Assembly: GCA_907163375.1 (NCBI GenBank)
Contig: CAJQUW010014744.1
Coordinates: 1-64,000, forward strand
Length of the DNA stretch: 64,000 nucleotides
Direction: 5' to 3'
Source: Prostheceraeus crozeri
Taxonomy: Eukaryota > Platyhelminthes > Polycladida > Euryleptidae
The position numbers and the translations under genes were made by a program. The notes under the pieces were generated by a model that saw only the letters and a program-made list of their open reading frames with translations, was not told the origin of the DNA and searched no databases. Shown here piece after piece: positions 55,156-64,000 of this stretch. How positions within the stretch are numbered: position 1 is the stretch's first letter; each line of letters opens with the position of its first letter.

Positions 55156-56713
55156 GCATCGACTGGGCTAAATGTATCTCCATCACTACCCCAAATGCCC
55201 GGACTTTTTCGAGCAAATCTTAGATTTGGGTGCCCGGACGGATCCCAGATCTTTAGGAAATATTGTTTACTTTGTTACGAGTAATATCGTTGTTATTCAA
55301 ATCAATAATGAATATCCTGATTTTGTGGGATCCGTGGCTGTGGTTAACTTGCAGACCCTATTTTGCATAATACAAAATTGACGTTGTTCTAAAGAAAGGG
55401 AATTTATAGTTTTCAATTTTCACTGACATGTAGGTAAATCATATTTTCAGTAGGGCCTATAACGTTTATAGCTACTGCTTATCCAATCTCCAACCTTATC
55501 TCGGATTTCCAAAACACTATCATATCGTGTTCTGATAGTTTCCATTCATTTCAATAGCGATAACCATTTGTATTAAATGAAATACAACATGAATAGTCTA
55601 TAAACTGAGCTATCATAAGTGGTAATCAGAAACATAGATCAGAGATCTGCCTATTCTAAGTCCTGCTTAAATTTTGTGTTCGGCTAATTTAGGACGCTCA
55701 TTCCATGATTCGGATAAGTAGAGCGATTATAAATGTGGTTCAGGTTGAAGCAATCCATGTGAACCTAACACTTTTCTTCGAATAAGACGATAAGCCCACT
55801 GAACAATGTCTTTCTTTAATACTTCATTTCAACTATCATAAATGTTCTTTTTTTCAGCATTAATGAAATTTGTTGCTTTCATAAATGCAGAGAACTACGG
55901 TGAAGCTCAACATCCATTAGGCGTACTTTATTAGAAGCTCAATTGAAGTAAATCCATACTTCAAAACTACGAAGTAAATCGAAAGCTAATATTGTATATT
56001 ATAATTTGTCATCTCTCAGTACATGGTGTCATATCTCAGAATTGTTGCGACTAGTTTTCCTTCTTTAGGATTTTGAAATTATATTTCTATCTGATATACT
56101 CCAAAAAATTCTTCTAAAACAAGGTTCTTGTCAAGATATTTTTCCTGACGAAACTACTGTCGACATGAACTTTGCCTTAGAAGAATTTTCTATAGTAATC
56201 ATAATCTAAGCTCTTGAGAAGGACAGAGAGGGCCTATGTATTATACACGACTCTGTTCAATATGTGATACACCATGATAGCCCGTGATTATTCCTGATGA
56301 AAGAATGACCTTGCCAACAGTAATGTGATCCATATAGCCTAAATGTCATTGCATTGGCTCATAATGAAAACAATAATTTCGCTCCGTGTAAAAATAATCT
56401 GGAAATTTGATGACTTTATGTAGTAGCTTGGAAGTCTCCAAGTAGTAGCCTGGTAAATTCGAAGCTGATTGAAGTGCTTTGTCTTCCTGTATGTCACTGT
56501 TATACAACTTCTCGGTTGCGTTTTTAGACACTAGCTGCTTAAATTTTCGAGTACACTCATTTTACCGGAACTCAAACCTCGAAAGAGAAATCCGGAAGAA
56601 TTTTAACGAGACCGTTTACGTCATTTGAACATATAGCTTATTCTTATTACATTATTTTGTAAAGATAAAGTGTCATGATATCTTTCATGATATTGATACC
56701 TTCTTCTTTATAG
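55156..56713. other. Non-coding stretch, upstream intron or spacer
   Basis: A 69-codon frame at 55172-55381 has no recognised motif. The segment up to 56713 ends in a pyrimidine-rich acceptor (TTCTTCTTTATAG) and is probably intron of the gene that follows, whose earlier exons were not found. Confidence 0.4.
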
Positions 56714-57563
56714 AGGATTATGAAAATGTTGCAAGAAAGAGTTCAAAATTTGAGTTGACGGGATCGATATCCTCAGATGTCGCTGGTAAACGGAGGAGGA
56801 GGGAGATTTTACGATATGGATTCGATGAAGCTGATACGGATTACGAAAGCGAGAATGAAGAACTTCCACCCAAGAAAAGAAAATTTAAGCTTAAAAGACA
56901 TGATGCTATCAGATTTGCGACCACTCTACAGTCTCAGAATTCCACTATTCCAATACCGTCAAATAATTTGCACGCTGTTGCACCAGGAAGTACGCCAATT
57001 CTAACGATGATACGGACGTAGTACCTACTACACCTCCAAGGACGTCGAATTCTCCAGAAAGCTCGCGAAGGTCCACATTTTTAATTCGTTCTTCTACTTC
57101 AGTTTCGAGTCAGGTCAACGAATCCGTTGACCCAGTCTGTCAAAGGAGCGATGTACTTCCATCACAATATCGGTGTCACTGTCCGCACCAAGAGCATTGG
57201 GCCAAGGAACTTTTAAGAATTCAACTCAGGATTGAAGATTCATTGAGTCGAGGATGGGCCACACATAACTCCCCGAATGATCCTGAAGAAGATGGGCAGG
57301 TGATAGTATTTCCGAGGACAAAGGACGAGATATTGACATTTTTCGAGGAAATCAAGAATGATAACGATAAAATGTCTGCAGTCATCAATTGTGTCAAGAA
57401 GGAAGTTTCCAGAAAATTGGAAAAGTCTATCAAAAAAGTTATTTTAAGAGTTGCTCCTGCATCAGCTTGGTCTCATTTCTCAAATTATGGTCAGCGCGGT
57501 AAGATATCCGCCACAGACATCGGTCTTCCAGCACTCGTTATCAGATGTTTGAAAGAAAGCAAG
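56714..57563 (+). CDS. Penultimate exon of an unrecognised basic nuclear-type protein
   Basis: The exon starts after TTCTTCTTTATAG and ends at AAG|GTGAGC. It reads EDYENVARKSSKFELTGSIS, KRRRREILRYGFDEADTDYE, an acidic SENEEL and a basic PPKKRKFKLKR (likely nuclear localisation), a Ser/Pro-rich linker, YRCHCPHQEHWAKELLRIQL (Cys/His cluster), GQVIVFPRTKDEILTFFEEI, VSRKLEKSIKKVILRVAPAS, AWSHFSNYGQRGKIS and LPALVIRCLKESK. A one-base frame change is needed between about 56970 and 57012; on either side the frame is clearly coding. The end block loosely recalls DUF4806-type proteins (FSxxGxRGK...LP), but this is not firm. It may be a live gene with a sequence error, or a recent pseudogene. Confidence 0.75.
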
Positions 57564-60500
57564 GTGAGCAATTTCTTTTCTTTCTGTCTATCTGGTTTTC
57601 ATTTCATTTGAACAAGCTAAATATTCATTTCCTGTAACTTGTAATTTTCAACGTTTGCTGAAATTCTTCTGTCGATGCAACGCCATGCGCCCCTGGATTG
57701 ATTCTTTCTTCAATTCAGTGTATTACACGTTGAGACAGCCATTTATAGCAGTGTCCCAACGAAATTTGCAATAATTTATAATATAAATTGAAATGGACAC
57801 AATAGATTCATTAACAAGCATCGTAGCGCTTTGATTGTATTTACTGGGCTCAGTAGTTCTGCAAAATGAGATTACAAATAACTATGTTAAAATGTCATTG
57901 AAAGTCAAATGTTTGCAGTGTTTGTGAATGTTTGAAACAACGGATCCTCACTCATGTCATTGTAATGATTTCCAAGGGAATCCGCAAAACAGTACAACTG
58001 TACGATCGTAACATACAACAGTTTTGCGCATTCACTTGAAAATCATTACACTGTGTGTGAATTTTGTCACTCATGTCATTGTAATGATTTCCAAGGGAAT
58101 CTGCAAAACAGTACAACTGTACGACCGTAACGTGCAACAGTTTTGCGCATTCACTTGAAAATCATTACACTGTGTGTGAATTTTGAAAGTATGCAAGGCT
58201 ATAGACCAGTAGATATCCCTATTTTCGTCATGGTTGCTTAGGTCCGTATTAGAAGTATATAGATACTATTATCCAAAATGCCTACCTTGGTTGGAGATCT
58301 AAAGAATCTTTGAGACTTATTCCTATAGCAACCTGTCTATTAGTGTGGTTATGTCACGTGCCCAAAACTATTCTAATACAAATATGGAAAATTCATGCTT
58401 TCAAAGCTCATATTTTACGGCTTTTCCGATTTTTGATGATATATAATTGCGATCCCTGCTCGTGCCTCTGATAACATGTATAACGACAATTTTTTGAACA
58501 ATGCATGTATGTATACAATATTGAATTTGCTGAATAAATAACATATAAGCCAATGTTCTCACTTTGGCGGTACGCGACTAGAAATTGCTTACTATTTTCA
58601 ATGTGTCTGTGGTTTGAAGTAAGGTTTTGGTTTAATTTTTCGCCGTGTGTGTACCAGAATCCTTAAAAAACTCAGCAACAGGTATTGAATATACCTGTAA
58701 GTTCATACATCTGTGTACAGATCTGTTTCGGTTTTATTAAGGTCATGAATGTATAAAAGTTATCTATAAACGATGTATTAAGGAATATATTTGAATGGAT
58801 TGTGAATGAGAAAGATGAACAAATAAGAATCTGAAGCAACTGGAAATCGTGGAAATGGCTGCTTTACTGATATATAAACTATCAAAACATATTTCCACCT
58901 TCGAAATGCTGCCCTTTATCTACTTTTTTGAAATAATTACTTTTATGCATTAATACAGATAAATTTTCTGCTCGAAGTGCATGATAAGAATCATTATACT
59001 ACGTTTGACCTTGATCTCAAAAAGCCATCAATAAAGTCTAATAGATGAAGTCGATTGTCTTCACGCAAAACATATTCTTCACGTGCTTTATAATTTGAAT
59101 TATCACATGTATACCACAGCTCACTAGTTATAGGTAACTCAAGTGTTGTCAATTTAGTTCTTCAGAAATCTCAAGTGAAACTAAAATGTCAGACTTAGTC
59201 GGAAATTAACCAAATCTAGTTATATCTGATATACTGAGTTTAACTCTATTATAAGTTCAACTCGGCAAACTCTGTCACAGCAAAACTGCACAAGTAAAAA
59301 AGTGTATTCTAATCTAAAATTGAGGAAGAAAATATATCATTATTATAAATGCTTCAATCAACTGTTTTCATCAAAATTTGAGTTACATGTTATCATCATT
59401 TCAGCGCTAGGTACATGTATTGTTAAAGACAATCAGAAAGTTCAGGACATAAAGTAGTATAAGTTAAGATATGTAGATAATTAAATATTTAGTCTCAGGA
59501 AGAAAGCTTCCATTAAAACGAACAGAGTCTAGAATTAAGTCTGATCGTGTCTCTTCCGACGTGTGATTTTAAGAAATGCGTTACCTCATTTAAGACGCTT
59601 GACTTTTCATGATATGACGCTGAATGGCTCAACAAACTTTTCCGAGTTTTCGAAACCAAGACTTTCAGTAAAACTCACTACTTACTATGTTTCTGATGGG
59701 GACTGTTTAATCAGATTAGATAATCTGTTTGTTCTTTCTTTGAATTAAAACTTATACAATTTGTTACTTAGTCATTGATTAACCCCTAGCTTCGTTAATA
59801 TCTCATAGCTGTACTAGGGGTGAAATTCTGTAAAAAAAACTAATGAAAAATGAACTCAGTAAAGCTTACTTGGTAATTGCGATTGTAATGAAATTCCAAA
59901 CCTGAGTCTGGAACTCTACACTGTAATTCGTGAAGTCTCAAACGGGTACTCCAAGTTCTTACTTTGATTTAATCAGAACACTAGATTTCCGAACTCGATA
60001 AGTCCGAAAACCTCACTACTTAATGTATTTAGGACTCAATCCGATCTCATTCAGTTCTAAACGCTAAACCAAAGACTGATTTAGAAAGGTAGATCCGCAG
60101 GACGCTGGAAAAGATTTCTTTCTGCAAAGTCTTTCAGATGAGAGTGTGGAATGTCTCCGGGATGTGGGAAAGCTGTCATTCTACAGATAAATTCATGTAT
60201 ATGACGTTTAGTCGATTAAACTATGTGATTGACGAATTGAGTTTACCATTACTGTGACTCGCAAGTAATGTTTCACTTTTGTGACTAGCATAACGATCAA
60301 TTTGTAATTGCTTCCTTACTTATTATGTGATTAAATGTCATTTCATATATTTTTACTATATGCTTATCACTTTAATTCTCAGCACAATCTTGCTGAAGTC
60401 AGTGAAATGCAGCTAAATTTCGGTTTTAAGTTCTTAAAAGCATGCCATTACCTATGATAAAAATGTAACAGAACAACGAGCTGAGTAATTATGATTCATT

Positions 60501-60581
60501 TTTAGAAGAGTAACGGAACTACTAAGCAGAGTAACAGTGACGTGAATAGTCCCGCTAAATTGATGTTTTCTTTTATTTCAG
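57564..60581 (+). other. Intron of the same gene
   Basis: Donor GTGAGC at 57564, acceptor TTTTCTTTTATTTCAG ending 60581; phase 0; 3018 bases. It contains the 119-bp duplication at 57948-58185. A 61-codon plus frame at 59563 is not supported as an exon. Confidence 0.7.
57948..58185. repeat. Two 119-bp tandem copies of a hairpin unit
   Basis: TCACTCATGTCATTGTAATG begins both units (57948 and 58067). Within each, AATGATTTCCAAGGGAAT and its partner ATTCACTTGAAAATCATT form an imperfect hairpin around GTACAACTGTAC. The copies differ at about four positions. Confidence 0.93.
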
Positions 60582-60728
60582 ATGTGTAAGTTGGATACAA
60601 CGGAAAAAGTAGAAGGCGTACATGGTTTGATAGGGACTCAGCTGAAACGAATGCCGCAAATGATGAAAAAGAAGGAGATTGGATTACAAAACATTTTGAA
60701 AGAATTCTATATGACAAGAAGTGGTTAA
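60582..60728 (+). CDS. Last exon of the same gene
   Basis: In phase with the previous exon: MCKLDTTEKVEGVHGLIGTQ, LKRMPQMMKKKEIGLQNILK, EFYMTRSG, stop at 60726-60728 (48 residues). Basic and predicted helical; it continues the LPALVIRCLKESK segment directly. In DUF4806-like proteins a short C-terminal helical piece also follows the GRGK block, but identity is not claimed. The phase match, the good acceptor and the nearby AATAAA support this as the true 3' end. Confidence 0.75.
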   Translation: MCKLDTTEKVEGVHGLIGTQLKRMPQMMKKKEIGLQNILKEFYMTRSG

Positions 60729-60771
60729 TTTTTATCATGTAAACTTTATAGTAGTAGTATGCTCTTCTACT

Positions 60772-60777
60772 AATAAA
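60772..60777 (+). terminator. Polyadenylation signal AATAAA
   Basis: Canonical AATAAA 44 bases after the stop codon of the last exon, with TA- and T-rich sequence after it. Confidence 0.7.
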
Positions 60778-61149
60778 TTTTCTATGTAAGTATTTGTTTT
60801 TCCCATATATGATAACAGGCCTATTAGTGCAATAAACGACATATAGACGAATTTTAGGCGACATCTGGTGCATATAATTAGTCGTCTTTTACTCGACTGT
60901 CTAGACGTTACCGAGACGGCACCTTAACGGTCACTTTTGAATCAGTTTTAGACCAGACATGAAAGACGTCTATTAGTCGATATTTTGTTTAAGGGGAGAG
61001 CTTCGTGAGTGATCAACAGAGTGTCGCATTTCTATTGTCTACGACCTCCTCAAATTCATAGCCATGGAATCGCGAAATAAGCAGCCTCCTCATTGCGGCA
61101 TTCTGAAAGGGTCATGCAAGGGATGCGCGGAGAGATTAGTGCAATTTAA
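60778..61149. other. Downstream spacer
   Basis: Contains a short frame MESRNKQPPHCGILKG near 61063-61150 without further support. Confidence 0.3.
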
Positions 61150-61437
61150 ATGAAATTCCTCAACTGCAGAGCAGACGTCTCTCAACTTTCTACTTCGAAG
61201 TGTCTGTGCATTGTCCAAATATTTCATTGTAGGTACAGCATTAAGAAACCTCCGGAGCTACGGTACATTGCGCACTTGACTGATGGTATTGACAATCTAC
61301 AGCGAAGTGCACTTCTAACCCGCCGCAAATTGCAATATCTTCAAGAGTGGATTAATCTTGTAAAGAAAAATTCCGTAATCAACATATCAAAAATTCGGGA
61401 AATGTTATCGGTGGAAACCCCTAAATTTACCAGTTGA
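61150..61437 (+). CDS. Small open frame of unknown origin
   Basis: 95 codons; the C-terminal half (PPELRYIAHLTDGIDNLQRS, ALLTRRKLQYLQEWINLVKK, INISKIREML) has helix-like, coding-like composition. No family recognised; no promoter or splice sites identified. It ends just upstream of a SINE-like relic and could itself be transposon-derived or chance. Confidence 0.25.
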   Translation: MKFLNCRADVSQLSTSKCLCIVQIFHCRYSIKKPPELRYIAHLTDGIDNLQRSALLTRRKLQYLQEWINLVKKNSVINISKIREMLSVETPKFTS

Positions 61438-61544
61438 ATGCACGAGTCTTTTCGAAATGTAATGACCGGCACTGTGCCTCAGAAAACACGTAAACACGTT
61501 CACTCGAATGAAAGAAGCAGATAGCAACGGTCTGATCAAAATGA

Positions 61545-61690
61545 TCTCGGTTCGATTCCTGTCAGGCGAGTGCGATCGTGTAATCAAGGGTGTTGGTGTC
61601 TTGCATTGACTTAATAGCTGTCATTCTCTTCAGATATTCAGTATTCTACGACAGACCTCTGTTGTCAATCAACTTTGTCTCATTTACTTC
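61545..61690 (+). mobile_element. Single relic of the repeat behind the 79-bp array
   Basis: GGTTCGATTCC (61549-61559, perfect B box), TGTCAGGCGAGTGCGATC, then AATCAAGGGTGTTGGTGTCT and a body matching 17166-17275. Only one head is present here and no A box is clear. It shows that the 79-bp unit at 15.5-17.2 kb belongs to a dispersed tRNA-related repeat. Confidence 0.85.
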
Positions 61691-62877
61691 GTTCACCTTC
61701 TACAAAACCCTCACCCATAATAGCTATATTTTCTGAAATATGTCCTTTTAATTCGGCAGCCAGACCGAGTTTCTGCAGGGAACGAGATCGAAAGTGAGAC
61801 TTTCATTTCAAGGTTTTCCACTAACTAGATTTTCCTGGATTTTTGATATGGTTAATGAGGGATTTCTATTAAGAAGCGCAAAATGTATTAATAGAAAATA
61901 TAGTTTTGAAGATTCATGTCGAACGAGATAAAATACATCACAGATAATTCTTTGGTGATGAAAATCAAAACCTGAATTACTTATTAGAGTTCACATGTAT
62001 AGTTTATATGATGATTCTCATGTTACATGCATCTTATCTGTAATTTTATGCTACTTTCCATAATTTTTCATAAATTACAGAAAAACAATTCTAAGATAAT
62101 TGCTTTTTGTTGTAATATTTACATTTTTAATATGATGTTATCATATTACCATGGAAAAATGTAAGTAGTTTGTGCCTACTAACATTTTTGAAGTTATTTC
62201 TTAATTCATAAGAACTATCGAAGATCCGACCTGATAAAGTTCAAAAACATGTGTTTTCTAAATAAATAAATAAGCAAGCAGTCTGATGCTCAGTCTTAAC
62301 TAGAATATCTCAGATTGTTATAGGAAGCTTGTAAGGTGCTCTATCACACTAGAGAGCTGAGAGTTGACTTTTTAGTCAATTAAGAAGTTCAACCTGAAGT
62401 TCTCGAAATTTACTCAAAACGTCAATCAAATCTCTTATCTTAATTTCTCAGGTGTAATGCAAACCTGAGAGCATCTGTAAATTTGTCTGTCTTATAGTAG
62501 ACTTATCGACCTCCTATTCCTAGCTGTAACAAAACTGCACCTTTCATTAATTGATTTCATGATTGCTCCATTTCATTGATTGATTAGAAGCTATCTGGAG
62601 ACTGATCGACGATTGATTTCATCATTTCATGGATTACCACATTGTGACAAGGGAATTGAATTCGAGAAAGCGGCAGTAAATTCGTCACTGTTGCATTTTG
62701 TGCATCCTGCCTTCAGTTCTTCAATTTATCAACTTAGATTCTAAGAATTCTAATATTACAAGTCAGGATTTTCAAATTTCAGATAATCATTTTCCATGTT
62801 GTTGGTCGGGAATTTAATTTTTTATCAAACGAAGTGAAAATTATCATTCTAAATTACCTGTCCATTTATTGCATTGT
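61691..62877. other. Non-coding stretch
   Basis: AT-rich, nothing recognised. Confidence 0.45.
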
Positions 62878-62890
62878 TTGTGTTTCCATC

Positions 62891-63100
62891 AGGTGGTCTC
62901 CGTGGAAGAGTGGTTAAGTGCTTGGCCTAGCGGTCTTTCGGTCCAGGGGTCGAGCCCCGAAAGTGTCATTAGAAGTCGTCAGGAAGGGCATCCGGGCTAA
63001 CAGATCACAGCGTTACAGATTAAAGTCTGACAATGTCAGCACCGTCCAAGACCCCAATATGGCGGAGTAATGACGGTGAACCATCGTTTTTCATCATTAC
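62891..63100 (+). mobile_element. Complete tRNA-derived SINE with LINE-type tail
   Basis: A 210-bp element flanked by a perfect 13-bp duplication TTGTGTTTCCATC (62878-62890 and 63101-63113). The A box TGGAAGAGTGG (62903) and B box GGTCGAGCCC (62948) are 45 bases apart, as in tRNA genes; the head looks Ser/Leu-tRNA-like. The body contains GTCAGGAAGGGCATCCGG, a word I recall from 3' ends of RTE-type LINEs and their SINEs in other animals, then GACCCCAATATGGCGGAGTA and a short TCATCATT tail. Transcription by Pol III and mobilisation by an RTE-like LINE are inferred. Confidence 0.93.
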
Positions 63101-63218
63101 TTGTGTTTCCATCGAATGACATATCGTTCAAGGCTTCAGAAAGGGGAACGAACTGAGAAATGAATGATTCGTATATAAAATGGTTTTATGGAGCTGCCAA
63201 TTCTGGTATTTGTTGCAG

Positions 63219-63341
63219 ATCGTTTGTGGTAGGACATTCTATGATGGTGCAGTTGCCATCCTTGCGATGGAGATGGCTCCTGAAGGTACAATTTTGTCGT
63301 GTGAGAGTGACATTCATGTCTTCTCGCTTGAAGATCATTGA
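63219..63341 (+). CDS. Weak candidate exon
   Basis: After an acceptor-like TTCTGGTATTTGTTGCAG the frame reads IVCGRTFYDGAVAILAMEMA, PEGTILSCESDIHVFSLEDH, stop. Composition and the acceptor are suggestive, but no family is recognised and the reading continues, in other respects plausibly, beyond the stop (STLSEGSKILLPLAS), as in a decayed gene or transposon. Confidence 0.25.
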   Translation: MVCGRTFYDGAVAILAMEMAPEGTILSCESDIHVFSLEDH

Positions 63342-64000
63342 TCGACTTTGTCAGAGGGAAGCAAGATTCTGCTGCCTTTAGCATCATGTTTGAACGTGCA
63401 CATTTTCCTTCACTTGACTGCAGTGATTTTTCAGGGTGATTCTTGACTCTTATTGATTATGGAAATCAAGGTCAGCTATTCCATTATCACTCACTCTGTG
63501 TGTGGTGTTCGTTCAGTTCTCCTTTTTCTTTCATTTCGGATACAATCATCGAGGAAAATGGGATACAAGAACTATAATTCACAAAGATGCTATAACTGAC
63601 AGTAAGGCCCTATCCAATCAACAAATCAAACACCGTCTGGTCAAGGCATATTTGCAAAAGTAAATGACATCATCGTTATACACGTGGAAAATATGATGAG
63701 CAGCATTATTACAAATCTGAACGAAGAGTTGTTAAAATAAACCATTGATATTTCCTGCAAAATGCAATGTGATCGCGAAGATAAATGCGATGTTTATTTC
63801 CAGATAACAGTCACTGTTTTTCTTTAACTGTTTTAAACTGTGCCAGTCTATCTCTATATGCACAGAGGGAAGATTGAGATCAGCGATTAACTAAGGCAAG
63901 CATTGTTACGGCAAGGGATATTGCGAGATTTAGGAAGATTTCTATAGTACGTAGTAAATACCCGAGAAAAAAAAACTTTATAAACTTAATAGGAGATCAA
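63342..64000. other. Non-coding stretch to window edge
   Basis: Nothing recognised. Confidence 0.45.

Overview
The window is animal nuclear DNA, most likely from a marine invertebrate. It is AT-rich and has no bacterial gene layout. It contains GT-AG introns, one polyadenylation signal, LINE, Penelope-like, tRNA-SINE, Tc1/mariner and hAT-type elements, and long minisatellites. The palindrome GTAGGCCTAC recurs (about 38741, 38904, 40107, 53193); from memory this is common in echinoderm and related genomes, which is only a weak hint. Assignments rest on motifs read by eye; no database search was possible.

Layout. 0-4.2 kb: a minus-strand two-ORF LINE (gag-like ORF1 plus the start of an endonuclease ORF2), a GA microsatellite, a Penelope-like C-terminal scrap and a LINE tail. 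4.9-15.3 kb: a hAT-type MITE with a perfect 8-bp target duplication, a 32-bp minisatellite, an RT fragment with a YIDD box and an RTE-like LINE tail. 15.4-19.5 kb: two large tandem arrays, 21 copies of a 79-bp unit carrying tRNA-like A and B boxes, then about 55 copies of a 22-bp unit carrying CACGTG. 20-47 kb: almost wholly transposon-derived. It holds four copies of a dispersed repeat (R1), two more copies of the 0.65-0.82 kb hAT MITE, two copies of a second hAT MITE, several foldbacks (one 1.65 kb with TTAA target sites inserted into an R1 copy), SINE heads and a head-to-head pair of tRNA-headed elements that carry hammerhead-ribozyme cores. 47.7-55.2 kb: a broken Penelope-like element, a TA-flanked MITE, two more head-to-head inverted pairs of retroelement 3' ends (one with decayed hammerhead cores) and a broken Tc1/mariner transposon.

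56.7-60.8 kb holds the only convincing host-like gene: the last two exons (plus strand) of an unrecognised basic, probably nuclear protein, with acceptor, donor, 3.0-kb intron, stop and AATAAA signal, but with a one-base frame break in the first exon. 60.8-64 kb holds a single relic of the 79-bp array's parent repeat, a complete 210-bp tRNA-derived SINE with a perfect 13-bp target duplication, and a weak exon candidate.

The most interesting signal is the recurrent minimal hammerhead-like core (CTGATGA, stem II, GAAA, a four-base self-complementary helix III, UH) in elements near 30.0, 30.2, 53.1 and 53.4 kb. Each occurs in a divergent head-to-head pair. At 30 kb the core directly follows a perfect Pol III B box.
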